Positions 1 through 5,570 of a stretch of DNA of 5,900 nt are shown one piece after another. Both the position numbers and the translations under genes were made by a program. The DNA is taken from NCBI GenBank assembly GCA_903895005.1, contig CAITSH010000173.1, forward strand, positions 1 through 5,900, written 5' to 3'. The number at the start of each line of letters is the position of its first letter. The first letter of the stretch is position 1. The notes under the pieces are model-generated. The model had not been told where the DNA came from and did no database searches. It saw only the letters and a program-made list of their open reading frames with translations. The stretch comes from an uncultured Pseudomonadota bacterium. Its GTDB lineage: Bacteria; Pseudomonadota; Gammaproteobacteria; Burkholderiales; SG8-39.

Positions 1-780
1 CGCCCCGACAAGCGGCCCGAAGATGGTGCCCATGCCGCCAAGCAGCGTCATCAACACCACCTGGCCGGACATGTGCCAGTGCACGTCTGTGAGCGTGGCG
101 AGCTGGAACACCAGCGACTTTGTCGAACCGGCGAGCCCGGACAGCGCACACGACAGCATGAACGCGAGAAGCTTGAAACGCTCGACGTCGTAGCCAAGCG
201 AAATCGTGCGCGGTTCATTTTCCCGGATTGACTTTAGGACCTGCCCGAAGGGGGAATGGATGGTCCGGTAGATCAGCGAAAAGCCAAGGACAAATATGGC
301 GAACGTGAAGTAATACATCGCGACGTCGCCGGATAGGTCGATGAGGCCGAGGAATTTGCCGCGCGGCACCCCCTGGATGCCGTCCTCGCCGTGCGTGAAC
401 GGAAATTGCAGCGCAAGAAAGAACACCATCTGCGACAGCGCGAGCGTGATCATCGCAAAATAAATGCCCTGACGGCGGATAGCGAGGCTGCCAACCAGCC
501 AACCAAGCACCGTCGCAACGCCCACGCCCGCGAGAATACCGATTTCCGGCGTCCAGCCCCACTCCTTGCAGACGAAGGCGGTGATATAGCCGGCGCTGCC
601 GAAAAACGCCGCATGGCCGAACGATAGCAGCCCGGTGAAGCCAAGCAGCAGGTTGAATGCGCAGGCGAACAGTGCAAAGCACAGCAACTGCATCGCAAAC
701 ACGAGGTAGATGAAGTCCTGGAAAGGCAGCAGCAGCCCGATGACGAACAGCACTGCGAAAATGATCCGGGTACGGTCCAT
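1..780 (-). CDS. livM: LivM-type permease of a HAAT ABC importer (3' end outside window)
   Basis: This is the second inner-membrane channel subunit of a branched-chain amino acid type ABC importer and pairs with LivH. I translated 260 codons from the ATG at 780-778 to the window edge without meeting a stop. LivM proteins usually run about 330-360 residues, so the last 70-100 residues lie beyond position 1. The protein is very hydrophobic, with membrane segments at about residues 6-20, 24-58, 81-100, 104-124 and 155-171. Family hallmarks are GLLSFGHAAFFG (about 50-61), RRQGIYFAMITLALSQ (about 102-117), the cytoplasmic SIRENEPRTISLGYDVERFK stretch (about 184-203, the probable ATPase-contact loop) and LLGGMGTIFGPLVGA near the edge. 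The start lies only 2 nt after the livH stop (TAGTCATG) with an AGGGA Shine-Dalgarno 9 nt upstream, so translation is probably coupled to livH. The family assignment is firm; the solute is unknown. Confidence 0.95.
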   Translation of the reverse strand, partial: MDRTRIIFAVLFVIGLLLPFQDFIYLVFAMQLLCFALFACAFNLLLGFTGLLSFGHAAFFGSAGYITAFVCKEWGWTPEIGILAGVGVATVLGWLVGSLAIRRQGIYFAMITLALSQMVFFLALQFPFTHGEDGIQGVPRGKFLGLIDLSGDVAMYYFTFAIFVLGFSLIYRTIHSPFGQVLKSIRENEPRTISLGYDVERFKLLAFMLSCALSGLAGSTKSLVFQLATLTDVHWHMSGQVVLMTLLGGMGTIFGPLVGA

Positions 781-782
781 GA

Positions 783-1703
783 CTATTTTTCCCTGCCAAA
801 CAGGCCGGCCGGACGCAACAGCAGCACGATCGCCATGATTACAAAAATCACCACCGCAGACCCTTGCGGATAAAACACCTTGCTCAACCCCTCAATCAGC
901 CCGAGCCCGAGCCCGGTCAATATGGAACCCAGTATCGAACCCATGCCTCCGATGACCACCACCGCAAACACCACGATAATGAGGTTGGAGCCCATTATCG
1001 GATTGACCTGAAGAATTGGGGCCGCCAGCACCCCGGCAAAGCCGGCCAGCGCAACGCCGTAACCATAGGTCAGCGTAATCATCAGCGGGACGTTAACGCC
1101 GAACGCCTGCAGAAGTTTCGGATTCTCGGTTCCCGCACGCAGGTAAGCCCCGAGTCGCGTGCGCTCGATCACGTACCAGGTTGCGAAACATACGACGACC
1201 GACGCGAATACAACCCAAACGCGGTACTTGGGCAGGATTATCCCGAGTTCTTCGAGCCGGATGGCGCCGCTCAGAGCCTCGGGCACCTCGTAGCTCTCGC
1301 CCGAGATGCCGTACCAGTGACGAAACATGCCTTCTATAACCAGGGCGAGCCCAAAGGTCAGCAGCAGGCCGTACAGGTGGTCGAGGTGATAAAGGCGCTT
1401 TAGCATCGTCCGCTCGATCAGGATGCCGAACGCGCCAACGAGCAGCGGCGAGAGCACAAGGGCAAACCAGTAATTGACGACCAGCTCGGGCTGGCCGAGC
1501 CAGGGCCCGAGTTGTGTCAAACCGAGCCATGCGACAAAGGCGCCGAGCATGTACTGGGCGCCGTGGGTGAAATTGATGATGTTGAGCAGACCGAAAATAA
1601 TCGCCAGCCCCAGGCTGAGAATGGCGTAAAACGAGCCGTTGATCAGTCCAACAAGCAACTGGGCCAGCAGGCCCTGTGGCGTGATGCCTAGCATCTCAAA
1701 CAT
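783..1703 (-). CDS. livH: LivH-type permease of a HAAT ABC importer
   Basis: Inner-membrane channel subunit that partners LivM. The frame stays open upstream to an ATG at 1805, but I chose the ATG at 1703. It gives a 306-residue protein starting MFEMLGITPQ, the usual LivH length. It has an AAAGG Shine-Dalgarno 8 nt upstream, and the extra 34 codons would run through two strong stem-loops and encode a proline-rich, non-membrane leader. Hallmarks are GLLNIINFTHGAQYM (about 38-52), RTRLGAYLRAGTENPKLLQA (about 181-200, cytoplasmic loop expected to touch the ATPases), VVIGGMGSILGS (about 248-259) and the C-terminal LLLRPAGLFGREK. Several hydrophobic segments fill the space between, as expected for this family. 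It ends TAG two nucleotides before the livM ATG. It is separated from the binding-protein gene by 136 nt holding three hairpins. The solute cannot be inferred from this subunit. Confidence 0.96.
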   Translation of the reverse strand: MFEMLGITPQGLLAQLLVGLINGSFYAILSLGLAIIFGLLNIINFTHGAQYMLGAFVAWLGLTQLGPWLGQPELVVNYWFALVLSPLLVGAFGILIERTMLKRLYHLDHLYGLLLTFGLALVIEGMFRHWYGISGESYEVPEALSGAIRLEELGIILPKYRVWVVFASVVVCFATWYVIERTRLGAYLRAGTENPKLLQAFGVNVPLMITLTYGYGVALAGFAGVLAAPILQVNPIMGSNLIIVVFAVVVIGGMGSILGSILTGLGLGLIEGLSKVFYPQGSAVVIFVIMAIVLLLRPAGLFGREK

Positions 1704-1727
1704 CGGGTGAACCTTTTCGAGCACCGC

Positions 1728-1753
1728 TCCCGGCCGAGGGCCTCCGGCCGGGA
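1728..1753 (-). promoter_or_regulatory. Stem-loop just upstream of the livH ribosome binding site
   Basis: On the transcribed strand a 9-bp perfect inverted repeat (TCCCGGCCG and CGGCCGGGA) flanks an 8-nt loop. It ends 24 nt before the livH ATG, just ahead of the AAAGG site at 1712-1716. No U-run follows, so it is not a standard intrinsic terminator. It could protect the downstream mRNA's 5' end after processing, or tune livH translation. The structure is seen in the sequence; the role is inferred. Confidence 0.55.
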
Positions 1754-1772
1754 TTGCAGTATCAGACCTTGT

Positions 1773-1798
1773 CCACGGCGGTTTTGGAAACGCCGCGG
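1773..1798 (-). promoter_or_regulatory. Middle stem-loop of the interval before livH
   Basis: The arms CCGCGGCG and CGCCGTGG form an 8-bp stem with one G-U wobble around a 10-nt loop. A few A-U pairs could extend it inward past a bulged C. It sits between the two perfect hairpins of the same 136-nt interval. It is less perfect than its neighbours and could be partly chance in GC-rich DNA. Confidence 0.4.
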
Positions 1799-1810
1799 AA
1801 ATCAATATCA

Positions 1811-1830
1811 GGGCGGGGTCACCCCCGCCC
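1811..1830 (-). promoter_or_regulatory. Perfect GC-only stem-loop just after the binding-protein gene
   Basis: GGGCGGGG and CCCCGCCC form a perfect 8-bp stem closed by a four-base GTGA loop, starting 9 nt after the binding-protein stop codon. The following bases (TGATATTGATTT) contain no run of T, so it does not look like a complete intrinsic terminator. In many importer operons a hairpin after the binding-protein gene blocks 3' decay or causes partial termination, giving more binding protein than permease. That known arrangement is the most likely reading here, but it is inferred from structure and position only. Confidence 0.6.
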
Positions 1831-1839
1831 GCTCAACGC

Positions 1840-3060
1840 CTATGACTTTTTGAGCAGCTTGCAAGTCGACTGGCCGATCGGCTGGGTCGCGACATCGGCC
1901 GGGATCACCGTGACGTTCTTGTAGTAATCCCAGGGCGACTTCGACTCGGCAGGCGATTTCACCTGGGCCTGGATCATGTCGTGCTTGAACTTGCCGTTGG
2001 CGAGTATGGTGCCTTTGAACAAGCCGTCATCGATCGGCGTGCTCTTGAGCTTCTCCATGACCTTTGCTGTATCGTCGGTCTTGGCCGCCTGGATGGCCTT
2101 CAGGTAGTTGTACACCGATGAATAGACGCCGGCGTGGACCATGGTCGGCATGCGCTTGTGCTTTTCAAAAAAGCGTTTCGACCATGCACGCGTCTTGTCA
2201 TTCTGGTCCCAGTAAAAGCCCTCGGTCACAAACATGCCCTGCGTAGATTTGAGCCCGAGGCTGTGGATGTCAGAGATGAAAATCAGCAGCGGCACGACCG
2301 ACTGCTTGCTGCCCATGATGCCGAACTCAGCCGCCTGTTTTACCGAGTTGATGGTATCCGCACCGGCGTTGGCAAGCGCAATCACATCCGCCTTGGACGC
2401 CTGCGCCTTCAACAGGAAAGACGAAAAATCGCTGTTCGGGAACGGGTGCTTCACCGACCCAACAACCGAACCGCCGTTGGCCTTGACCACGGCCGTTGCG
2501 TCGCGCTCGAGCGCAGCGCCGAAAGCGTAGTCGGCCGTCAGGAAAAACCAGGACTTTTTGCCCTGCTTGACGAGCGATTGCGCGGTACCGACCGACAGCG
2601 CGTACGTGTCGTAGGCCCAATGCACCGTACCCGCGGTGCACTTCTCGTTGGTGATGGGCAGCGAAGCGGCACCCGAAACCAGCGTGATCTTGTTTTTTTG
2701 TTCCGCCACTTCCATCGCTGCGAGTGCGGTGTTGGTGGAAACCAGGTCCACAATGGTATCCACCTTGTCCTTGTCAAACCATTCGCGAGCGATGTTCGCC
2801 GCGATATCCGCCTTGTTCTGGTGGTCAGCGGAAATGATCTCGATCTTTTTGCCGAGCACCATCCCGTCCTTGGCAAAGTCCTCGACCGCCATGCGTGCGG
2901 CGATCACCGACCCCTGCCCTGCCACGTCCGAATAAATATTCGACAGGTCAGTCAGAACACCGATCTTGACCACGTTGTCCGAGACCTGCGCGTGCGCGGA
3001 ACCCAAAGCACCCAGAGCCGCGGCGACGAAAGTAGCCATTACCTTGCGTTTGATAATCAT
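1840..3060 (-). CDS. Periplasmic substrate-binding protein of a HAAT ABC importer (LivK-like, type I fold)
   Basis: Secreted receptor that captures the solute and delivers it to the LivHM channel. The start is the ATG at 3060, which has AGGAG 8 nt upstream; an in-frame ATG at 3102 lacks usable spacing and would place charged residues before the signal peptide. The product is 406 residues. Residues 1-24 form a classical signal peptide (MIIKRK, then a hydrophobic core, then SAHA) with likely cleavage before Gln25. There is no lipobox cysteine. The mature protein begins with the family strand VVKIGVLTDLSNIYSDVAG. It continues with STNTA (108-112), VSGAAS (128-133) and HWAYDTYA (147-154), where ligand-contact loops of Peripla_BP_6 proteins lie. 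Length, C141 and the HWAYDTYAL motif resemble the sub-group I recall as PBP1_SBP_like_1 (cd06327), whose ligands are poorly defined. Strict leucine specificity should not be assumed. It lies between the ATPase and permease genes. Confidence 0.95.
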   Translation of the reverse strand: MIIKRKVMATFVAAALGALGSAHAQVSDNVVKIGVLTDLSNIYSDVAGQGSVIAARMAVEDFAKDGMVLGKKIEIISADHQNKADIAANIAREWFDKDKVDTIVDLVSTNTALAAMEVAEQKNKITLVSGAASLPITNEKCTAGTVHWAYDTYALSVGTAQSLVKQGKKSWFFLTADYAFGAALERDATAVVKANGGSVVGSVKHPFPNSDFSSFLLKAQASKADVIALANAGADTINSVKQAAEFGIMGSKQSVVPLLIFISDIHSLGLKSTQGMFVTEGFYWDQNDKTRAWSKRFFEKHKRMPTMVHAGVYSSVYNYLKAIQAAKTDDTAKVMEKLKSTPIDDGLFKGTILANGKFKHDMIQAQVKSPAESKSPWDYYKNVTVIPADVATQPIGQSTCKLLKKS

Positions 3061-3068
3061 GTTGCGTT

Positions 3069-3073
3069 CTCCT
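3069..3073 (-). promoter_or_regulatory. Strong ribosome binding site deciding the binding-protein start
   Basis: AGGAG (within AAGAGGAGA) lies 8 nt before the ATG at 3060. It is preceded by an A/T-rich tract (TTTTTGATTCTAAAAAG) that is unusual in this GC-rich window and should leave the site unstructured. This is the best-placed Shine-Dalgarno here, consistent with the excess synthesis normally needed for a periplasmic binding protein. Confidence 0.75.
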
Positions 3074-3111
3074 CTTTTTAGAATCAAAAATTTCTCTTGC
3101 ATCCTTGCGGA

Positions 3112-3837
3112 CTAGACACCGAGATACTCGTTCAGCAGCTCCGTTTTTGCGGCCAGTTCATCGCTGGTCACCGTTTCAACGACTTCACCATGCTCAACCA
3201 CGTAGTGCCGGTCCGCCAGCGGTGCGGCAAACCTGAAATTCTGTTCAACAAGAATGATGGTATAGCCTTTCTGCCTGAGCGCACGAATGACCTCTCCGAG
3301 CTTCTGCACGATCACCGGTGCAAGGCCTTCGGTTATTTCATCCAGCAACAGAAGGCGGGCCCCGGTGCGCAGGATTCGCGCGACCGCCAGCATCTGCTGC
3401 TCCCCGCCCGAAAGCTTGGTGCCCGGGCTGTGTGCGCGCTCCTTGAGATTGGGGAACATGCCGTAGATTTCATCCAAAGGCATGCCGCCAGGGCCGACTT
3501 CGGGCAATAACAGCAGGTTCTCCTCGGCGCTGAGGCTGGCAAAAATGCCGCGCTCCTCCGGGCAATAGCCAAGGCCAAGCCGGGCGATGCGGTGCGGCGG
3601 CATCGCCACCGTTTCAACCCCACCGATCGTGACAGAACCCGTGCGGCGCCCGGTAAGACCCATGATCGCCTTGAGCGTGGTGGTTCTGCCGGCACCGTTG
3701 CGTCCGAGCAGGGTCACTACCTCACCCTGCCGGACTTCAAAATTCATTCCGTGCAGGATGTGGGACTCGCCGTACCAGGCGTGCAAATCGCGCACGCTGA
3801 GCACGACCGGCCGGTCATTCGTGCCTGCGGCGTTCAA
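3112..3837 (-). CDS. livF: LivF-type ATPase of a HAAT ABC importer
   Basis: Cytoplasmic ATP-binding subunit that pairs with LivG under the LivHM channel. It has 241 residues, normal for LivF. Order of motifs: Walker A GRNGAGRTT (45-53), the PEERGIF segment (93-99) in the Q-loop region, ABC signature LSGGEQQ (142-148), Walker B LLLLDE (162-167) followed by ITEGLAP, and the switch region LVEQN (196-200) with Gln in place of His, as I recall for LivF proteins. Arg51 replaces the usual Walker A lysine; the codon is AGA at 3687-3685. The start appears to be TTG at 3837-3835: its frame contains no ATG or GTG upstream before a stop near 3901, a GGGGA site lies 7 nt upstream, and it overlaps the livG stop by 4 nt, which suggests translational coupling. 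A GTG at 3804 is the next candidate and would give 230 residues. It ends TAG, 51 nt before the binding-protein gene. Confidence 0.95.
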   Translation of the reverse strand: MNAAGTNDRPVVLSVRDLHAWYGESHILHGMNFEVRQGEVVTLLGRNGAGRTTTLKAIMGLTGRRTGSVTIGGVETVAMPPHRIARLGLGYCPEERGIFASLSAEENLLLLPEVGPGGMPLDEIYGMFPNLKERAHSPGTKLSGGEQQMLAVARILRTGARLLLLDEITEGLAPVIVQKLGEVIRALRQKGYTIILVEQNFRFAAPLADRHYVVEHGEVVETVTSDELAAKTELLNEYLGV

Positions 3838-4661
3838 TGTGCAGTCCCCATATATGCCTCGATCACCTGCGGGTTGGCCGACACCTCGGCGTACGGACCC
3901 TCAGCCAGTACGCTGCCCCTTTGCAGCACAGTAATGGTGTCGGCAATGCTGGAAACGACATTCATGTTGTGCTCGACCATCAGCACGGTGCGATGTACCG
4001 CGACTTTTTTTATGAGCTCGGTCACCCGGTGCACATCCTCGTGCCCCATGCCCTGCGTCGGCTCGTCAAGCAGCATCAGTTCGGGATCAAGTGCCAGCGT
4101 GGTCGCGATTTCCAGCGCACGCTTGCGGCCATAAGGCAGGGCCACCGTTTCTGTATCGGCATATGACTCCAACCCGACCTCGCCTAGCAAGCGCATCGCC
4201 TCGTCATTCAGGGAGAGCAACACGCTCTCGGGCTTCCAGAAGTGATATGAAATGCCAAGCTTCCGTTGCAGGCCGATACGCACATTTTCGAGCACTGTAA
4301 GGTGCGGAAAAACCGCTGAAATCTGGAAGGAGCGGATGATGCCCCGGCGCGCGATCTGGGCCGGCCGCTCAATCGTGATGTCGGCGCCATTGAACAGGAT
4401 CTGCCCCGTCGTCGGGATCAGGAACTTGGTGAGCAGGTTGAATACGGTCGTTTTGCCGGCACCATTGGGTCCGATCAAGGCGTGGATCTGGCCGCGCCTG
4501 ACCCGTAGATCGACGTCGCTGACCGCAACAAACCCCTTGAACTCCTTCGTCAGCTTTCGTGTTTCGAGAATTGTGTCTTCGACCAAAGTGGAATCCGTCT
4601 GGTTTTCCATGCTGATGCGCCCGTCATCGCGCTTGCGCTTTCTGCGCCCTTCCCGCCCCAT
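3834..4661 (-). CDS. livG: LivG-type ATPase of a HAAT ABC importer
   Basis: Cytoplasmic ATP-binding subunit that heterodimerises with LivF to power import. The chosen start gives 275 residues. Motifs in order: Walker A GPNGAGKTT (64-72, lysine intact), Q-loop Gln113 in RSFQIS, a signature region LPYGRKRALEIA (175-186) in place of LSGGQ, Walker B LMLLDEP (195-201) with catalytic Glu200, and switch His231 in MVEHN. The PFAM-type LivG C-terminus is short (QVIEAYMGTAH). The ATG at 4661 is preceded by GGAGG, 12 nt away, slightly long spacing. The ATG at 4610 (258 residues, MENQTDS) matches the usual family length better but has no good Shine-Dalgarno. If 4661 is right, the protein carries an extra basic leader (GREGRRKRKRDDGR). 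It follows the crotonase gene after 84 nt, so it may be in the same operon or have its own promoter. The stop overlaps the livF start. Confidence 0.94.
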   Translation of the reverse strand: MGREGRRKRKRDDGRISMENQTDSTLVEDTILETRKLTKEFKGFVAVSDVDLRVRRGQIHALIGPNGAGKTTVFNLLTKFLIPTTGQILFNGADITIERPAQIARRGIIRSFQISAVFPHLTVLENVRIGLQRKLGISYHFWKPESVLLSLNDEAMRLLGEVGLESYADTETVALPYGRKRALEIATTLALDPELMLLDEPTQGMGHEDVHRVTELIKKVAVHRTVLMVEHNMNVVSSIADTITVLQRGSVLAEGPYAEVSANPQVIEAYMGTAH

Positions 4662-4670
4662 TTATCCACA
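4662..4670 (+). other. Consensus DnaA-box sequence at the livG start
   Basis: TTATCCACA, an exact match to the strong DnaA-box consensus TTATNCACA, lies directly next to the livG start codon and between it and the GGAGG site. Only this one copy was noticed here, and there is no AT-rich unwinding region, so it is not an origin. It may be a chance match or a site where DnaA influences livG expression. Confidence 0.3.
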
Positions 4671-4673
4671 ACG

Positions 4674-4678
4674 CCTCC
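4674..4678 (-). promoter_or_regulatory. Ribosome binding site supporting the longer livG start
   Basis: GGAGG (in TTGGAGGCG) lies 12 nt before the ATG at 4661. It is the only good Shine-Dalgarno near either livG start candidate and is the main argument for the longer form, although the spacing is above the common 5-9 nt. Confidence 0.5.
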
Positions 4679-4701
4679 AAGATGCGCCGCGGGCGGGTCT
4701 C

Positions 4702-4709
4702 ATTCTATA
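4702..4709 (-). promoter_or_regulatory. Weak candidate -10 element upstream of livG
   Basis: TATAGAAT on the transcribed strand, 40 nt before the livG ATG, resembles a sigma-70 -10 box within the 84-nt gap after the crotonase gene. I see no convincing -35 hexamer at 16-18 nt, so this is only a possible internal promoter that would let the transporter genes be expressed apart from the two upstream genes. Confidence 0.2.
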
Positions 4710-4745
4710 CGGTTGGATTGGATCCGGCGTCGTCCCCCGCTCCGA

Positions 4746-5549
4746 TCACTGATCCGGCCATTTCGGCGCGCGCTTTTCCAGGAAGGCCGTCATGCCCTCG
4801 CGTCCCTCTGGTGCGGCCGCGTTGCACGAAATAACCTCGCTCGCGAGGGCGTAGGCACCGGTCAAACCCATTTCCAATTGCTGGTAGAACAGCCGCTTAC
4901 CAGCCGCTACCGCGCCTCGCGGTTTGGTCGCGATCAGCGCGGCGAGACGATCAACCTCCGCGCCGAGCTCCCCATCGGGCACCACGCTGTTTACCAGGCC
5001 GTGGCGTTTTGCCGTTTCAGCATCGATGAATTCACCTGTGAGAAGCATTTCCATGGCTTGCTTGCGCCCCAGGTTGCGCGATAACGCAACCGCCGGCGTG
5101 GAGCAAAACAAGCCAAAGTTCACGCCGCTCACGGCAAACCGCGCGCTGTCGGCGCATACCGCGAGATCACATTGTGCAACAAGCTGGCAACCTGCGGCTG
5201 TCGCGGTGGCGTGCACCTTGGCGATCACCGGTTGTGGCAGCGCGACGAGGCTGGTCATGACACGACTGCACTTTTGGAACAAGGCCTCGATGCGCGGCTG
5301 CGTCCTGAGCCCGTGGATCTCCTTAAGGTCATGCCCGGCGCAAAAACCCCGGCCGTTGGCGGCGATGACCACCACGCGCACCGATGTATCACCGGCAAGA
5401 TCATCCAGGGCAGCCTGCAGCGCGTCCAGCAACTCCCCGGACAAGGCGTTGAACTGTTGCGGGCGGTTGAGGGTCAGCGTGACTACCGCGCCCGTCTGTT
5501 CGCGCAGCAGGACCGGTGCCGGTGAAATGGTTTTAGCATGGACGTTCAT
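4746..5549 (-). CDS. Crotonase-fold protein, ECHDC3-like (usually annotated enoyl-CoA hydratase)
   Basis: A 267-residue member of the enoyl-CoA hydratase/isomerase superfamily, which binds acyl-CoA thioesters and stabilises an oxyanion. The start ATG at 5549 has AAAGGAG 6 nt upstream and lies 21 nt after the acyl-CoA synthetase stop, so the two are co-transcribed. Visible elements are LNRPQQFNALS (27-37), the first oxyanion-hole segment GRGFCAGHDLKEI (66-78), the second segment AAGCQLVAQCDLAV (118-131), GVNFGLFCSTPAVAL (142-156), and the C-terminal REGMTAFLEKRAPKW. FCAGHDLKE, AAGCQLVA.CD, GLFCSTP and the tail strongly recall the ECHDC3 subfamily. By alignment with the classical hydratase, the two catalytic glutamates (E144 and E164 of the rat enzyme) correspond to Gln122 and Gly142. 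Ordinary hydration of 2-enoyl-CoA is therefore doubtful. An isomerase, hydrolase or other CoA-thioester role is possible. The fold is certain; the reaction is not. Confidence 0.93.
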   Translation of the reverse strand: MNVHAKTISPAPVLLREQTGAVVTLTLNRPQQFNALSGELLDALQAALDDLAGDTSVRVVVIAANGRGFCAGHDLKEIHGLRTQPRIEALFQKCSRVMTSLVALPQPVIAKVHATATAAGCQLVAQCDLAVCADSARFAVSGVNFGLFCSTPAVALSRNLGRKQAMEMLLTGEFIDAETAKRHGLVNSVVPDGELGAEVDRLAALIATKPRGAVAAGKRLFYQQLEMGLTGAYALASEVISCNAAAPEGREGMTAFLEKRAPKWPDQ

Positions 5550-5570
5550 CGCAGACTCCTTTGCCGGCCG

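Noticed and set aside
896..916. Short tandem CGAGCC-like repeats inside livH.
   Set aside because: They simply encode alternating Gly-Leu in a membrane segment (GLGLGL) with biased codons.
1754..1772. Promoter-like GATACT hexamer upstream of livH.
   Set aside because: Only a partial match to a -10 box and no -35 hexamer at a sensible distance.
1704..1805. Possible longer LivH beginning at the ATG at 1805.
   Set aside because: The added 34 residues are proline-rich and not membrane-like, overlap two strong hairpins, and the ATG at 1703 has a ribosome site and gives the normal LivH length.
1811..1830. Intrinsic terminator ending the operon after the binding-protein gene.
   Set aside because: The stem is strong but no T-run follows on the transcribed strand, and livH and livM continue the same transport system downstream.
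2134..3081. Long open frame on the plus strand opposite the binding-protein gene (315 codons).
   Set aside because: It is antisense to a clearly conserved gene, is very rich in Arg and His with no recognisable domain, and is a common by-product of GC-rich codon use.
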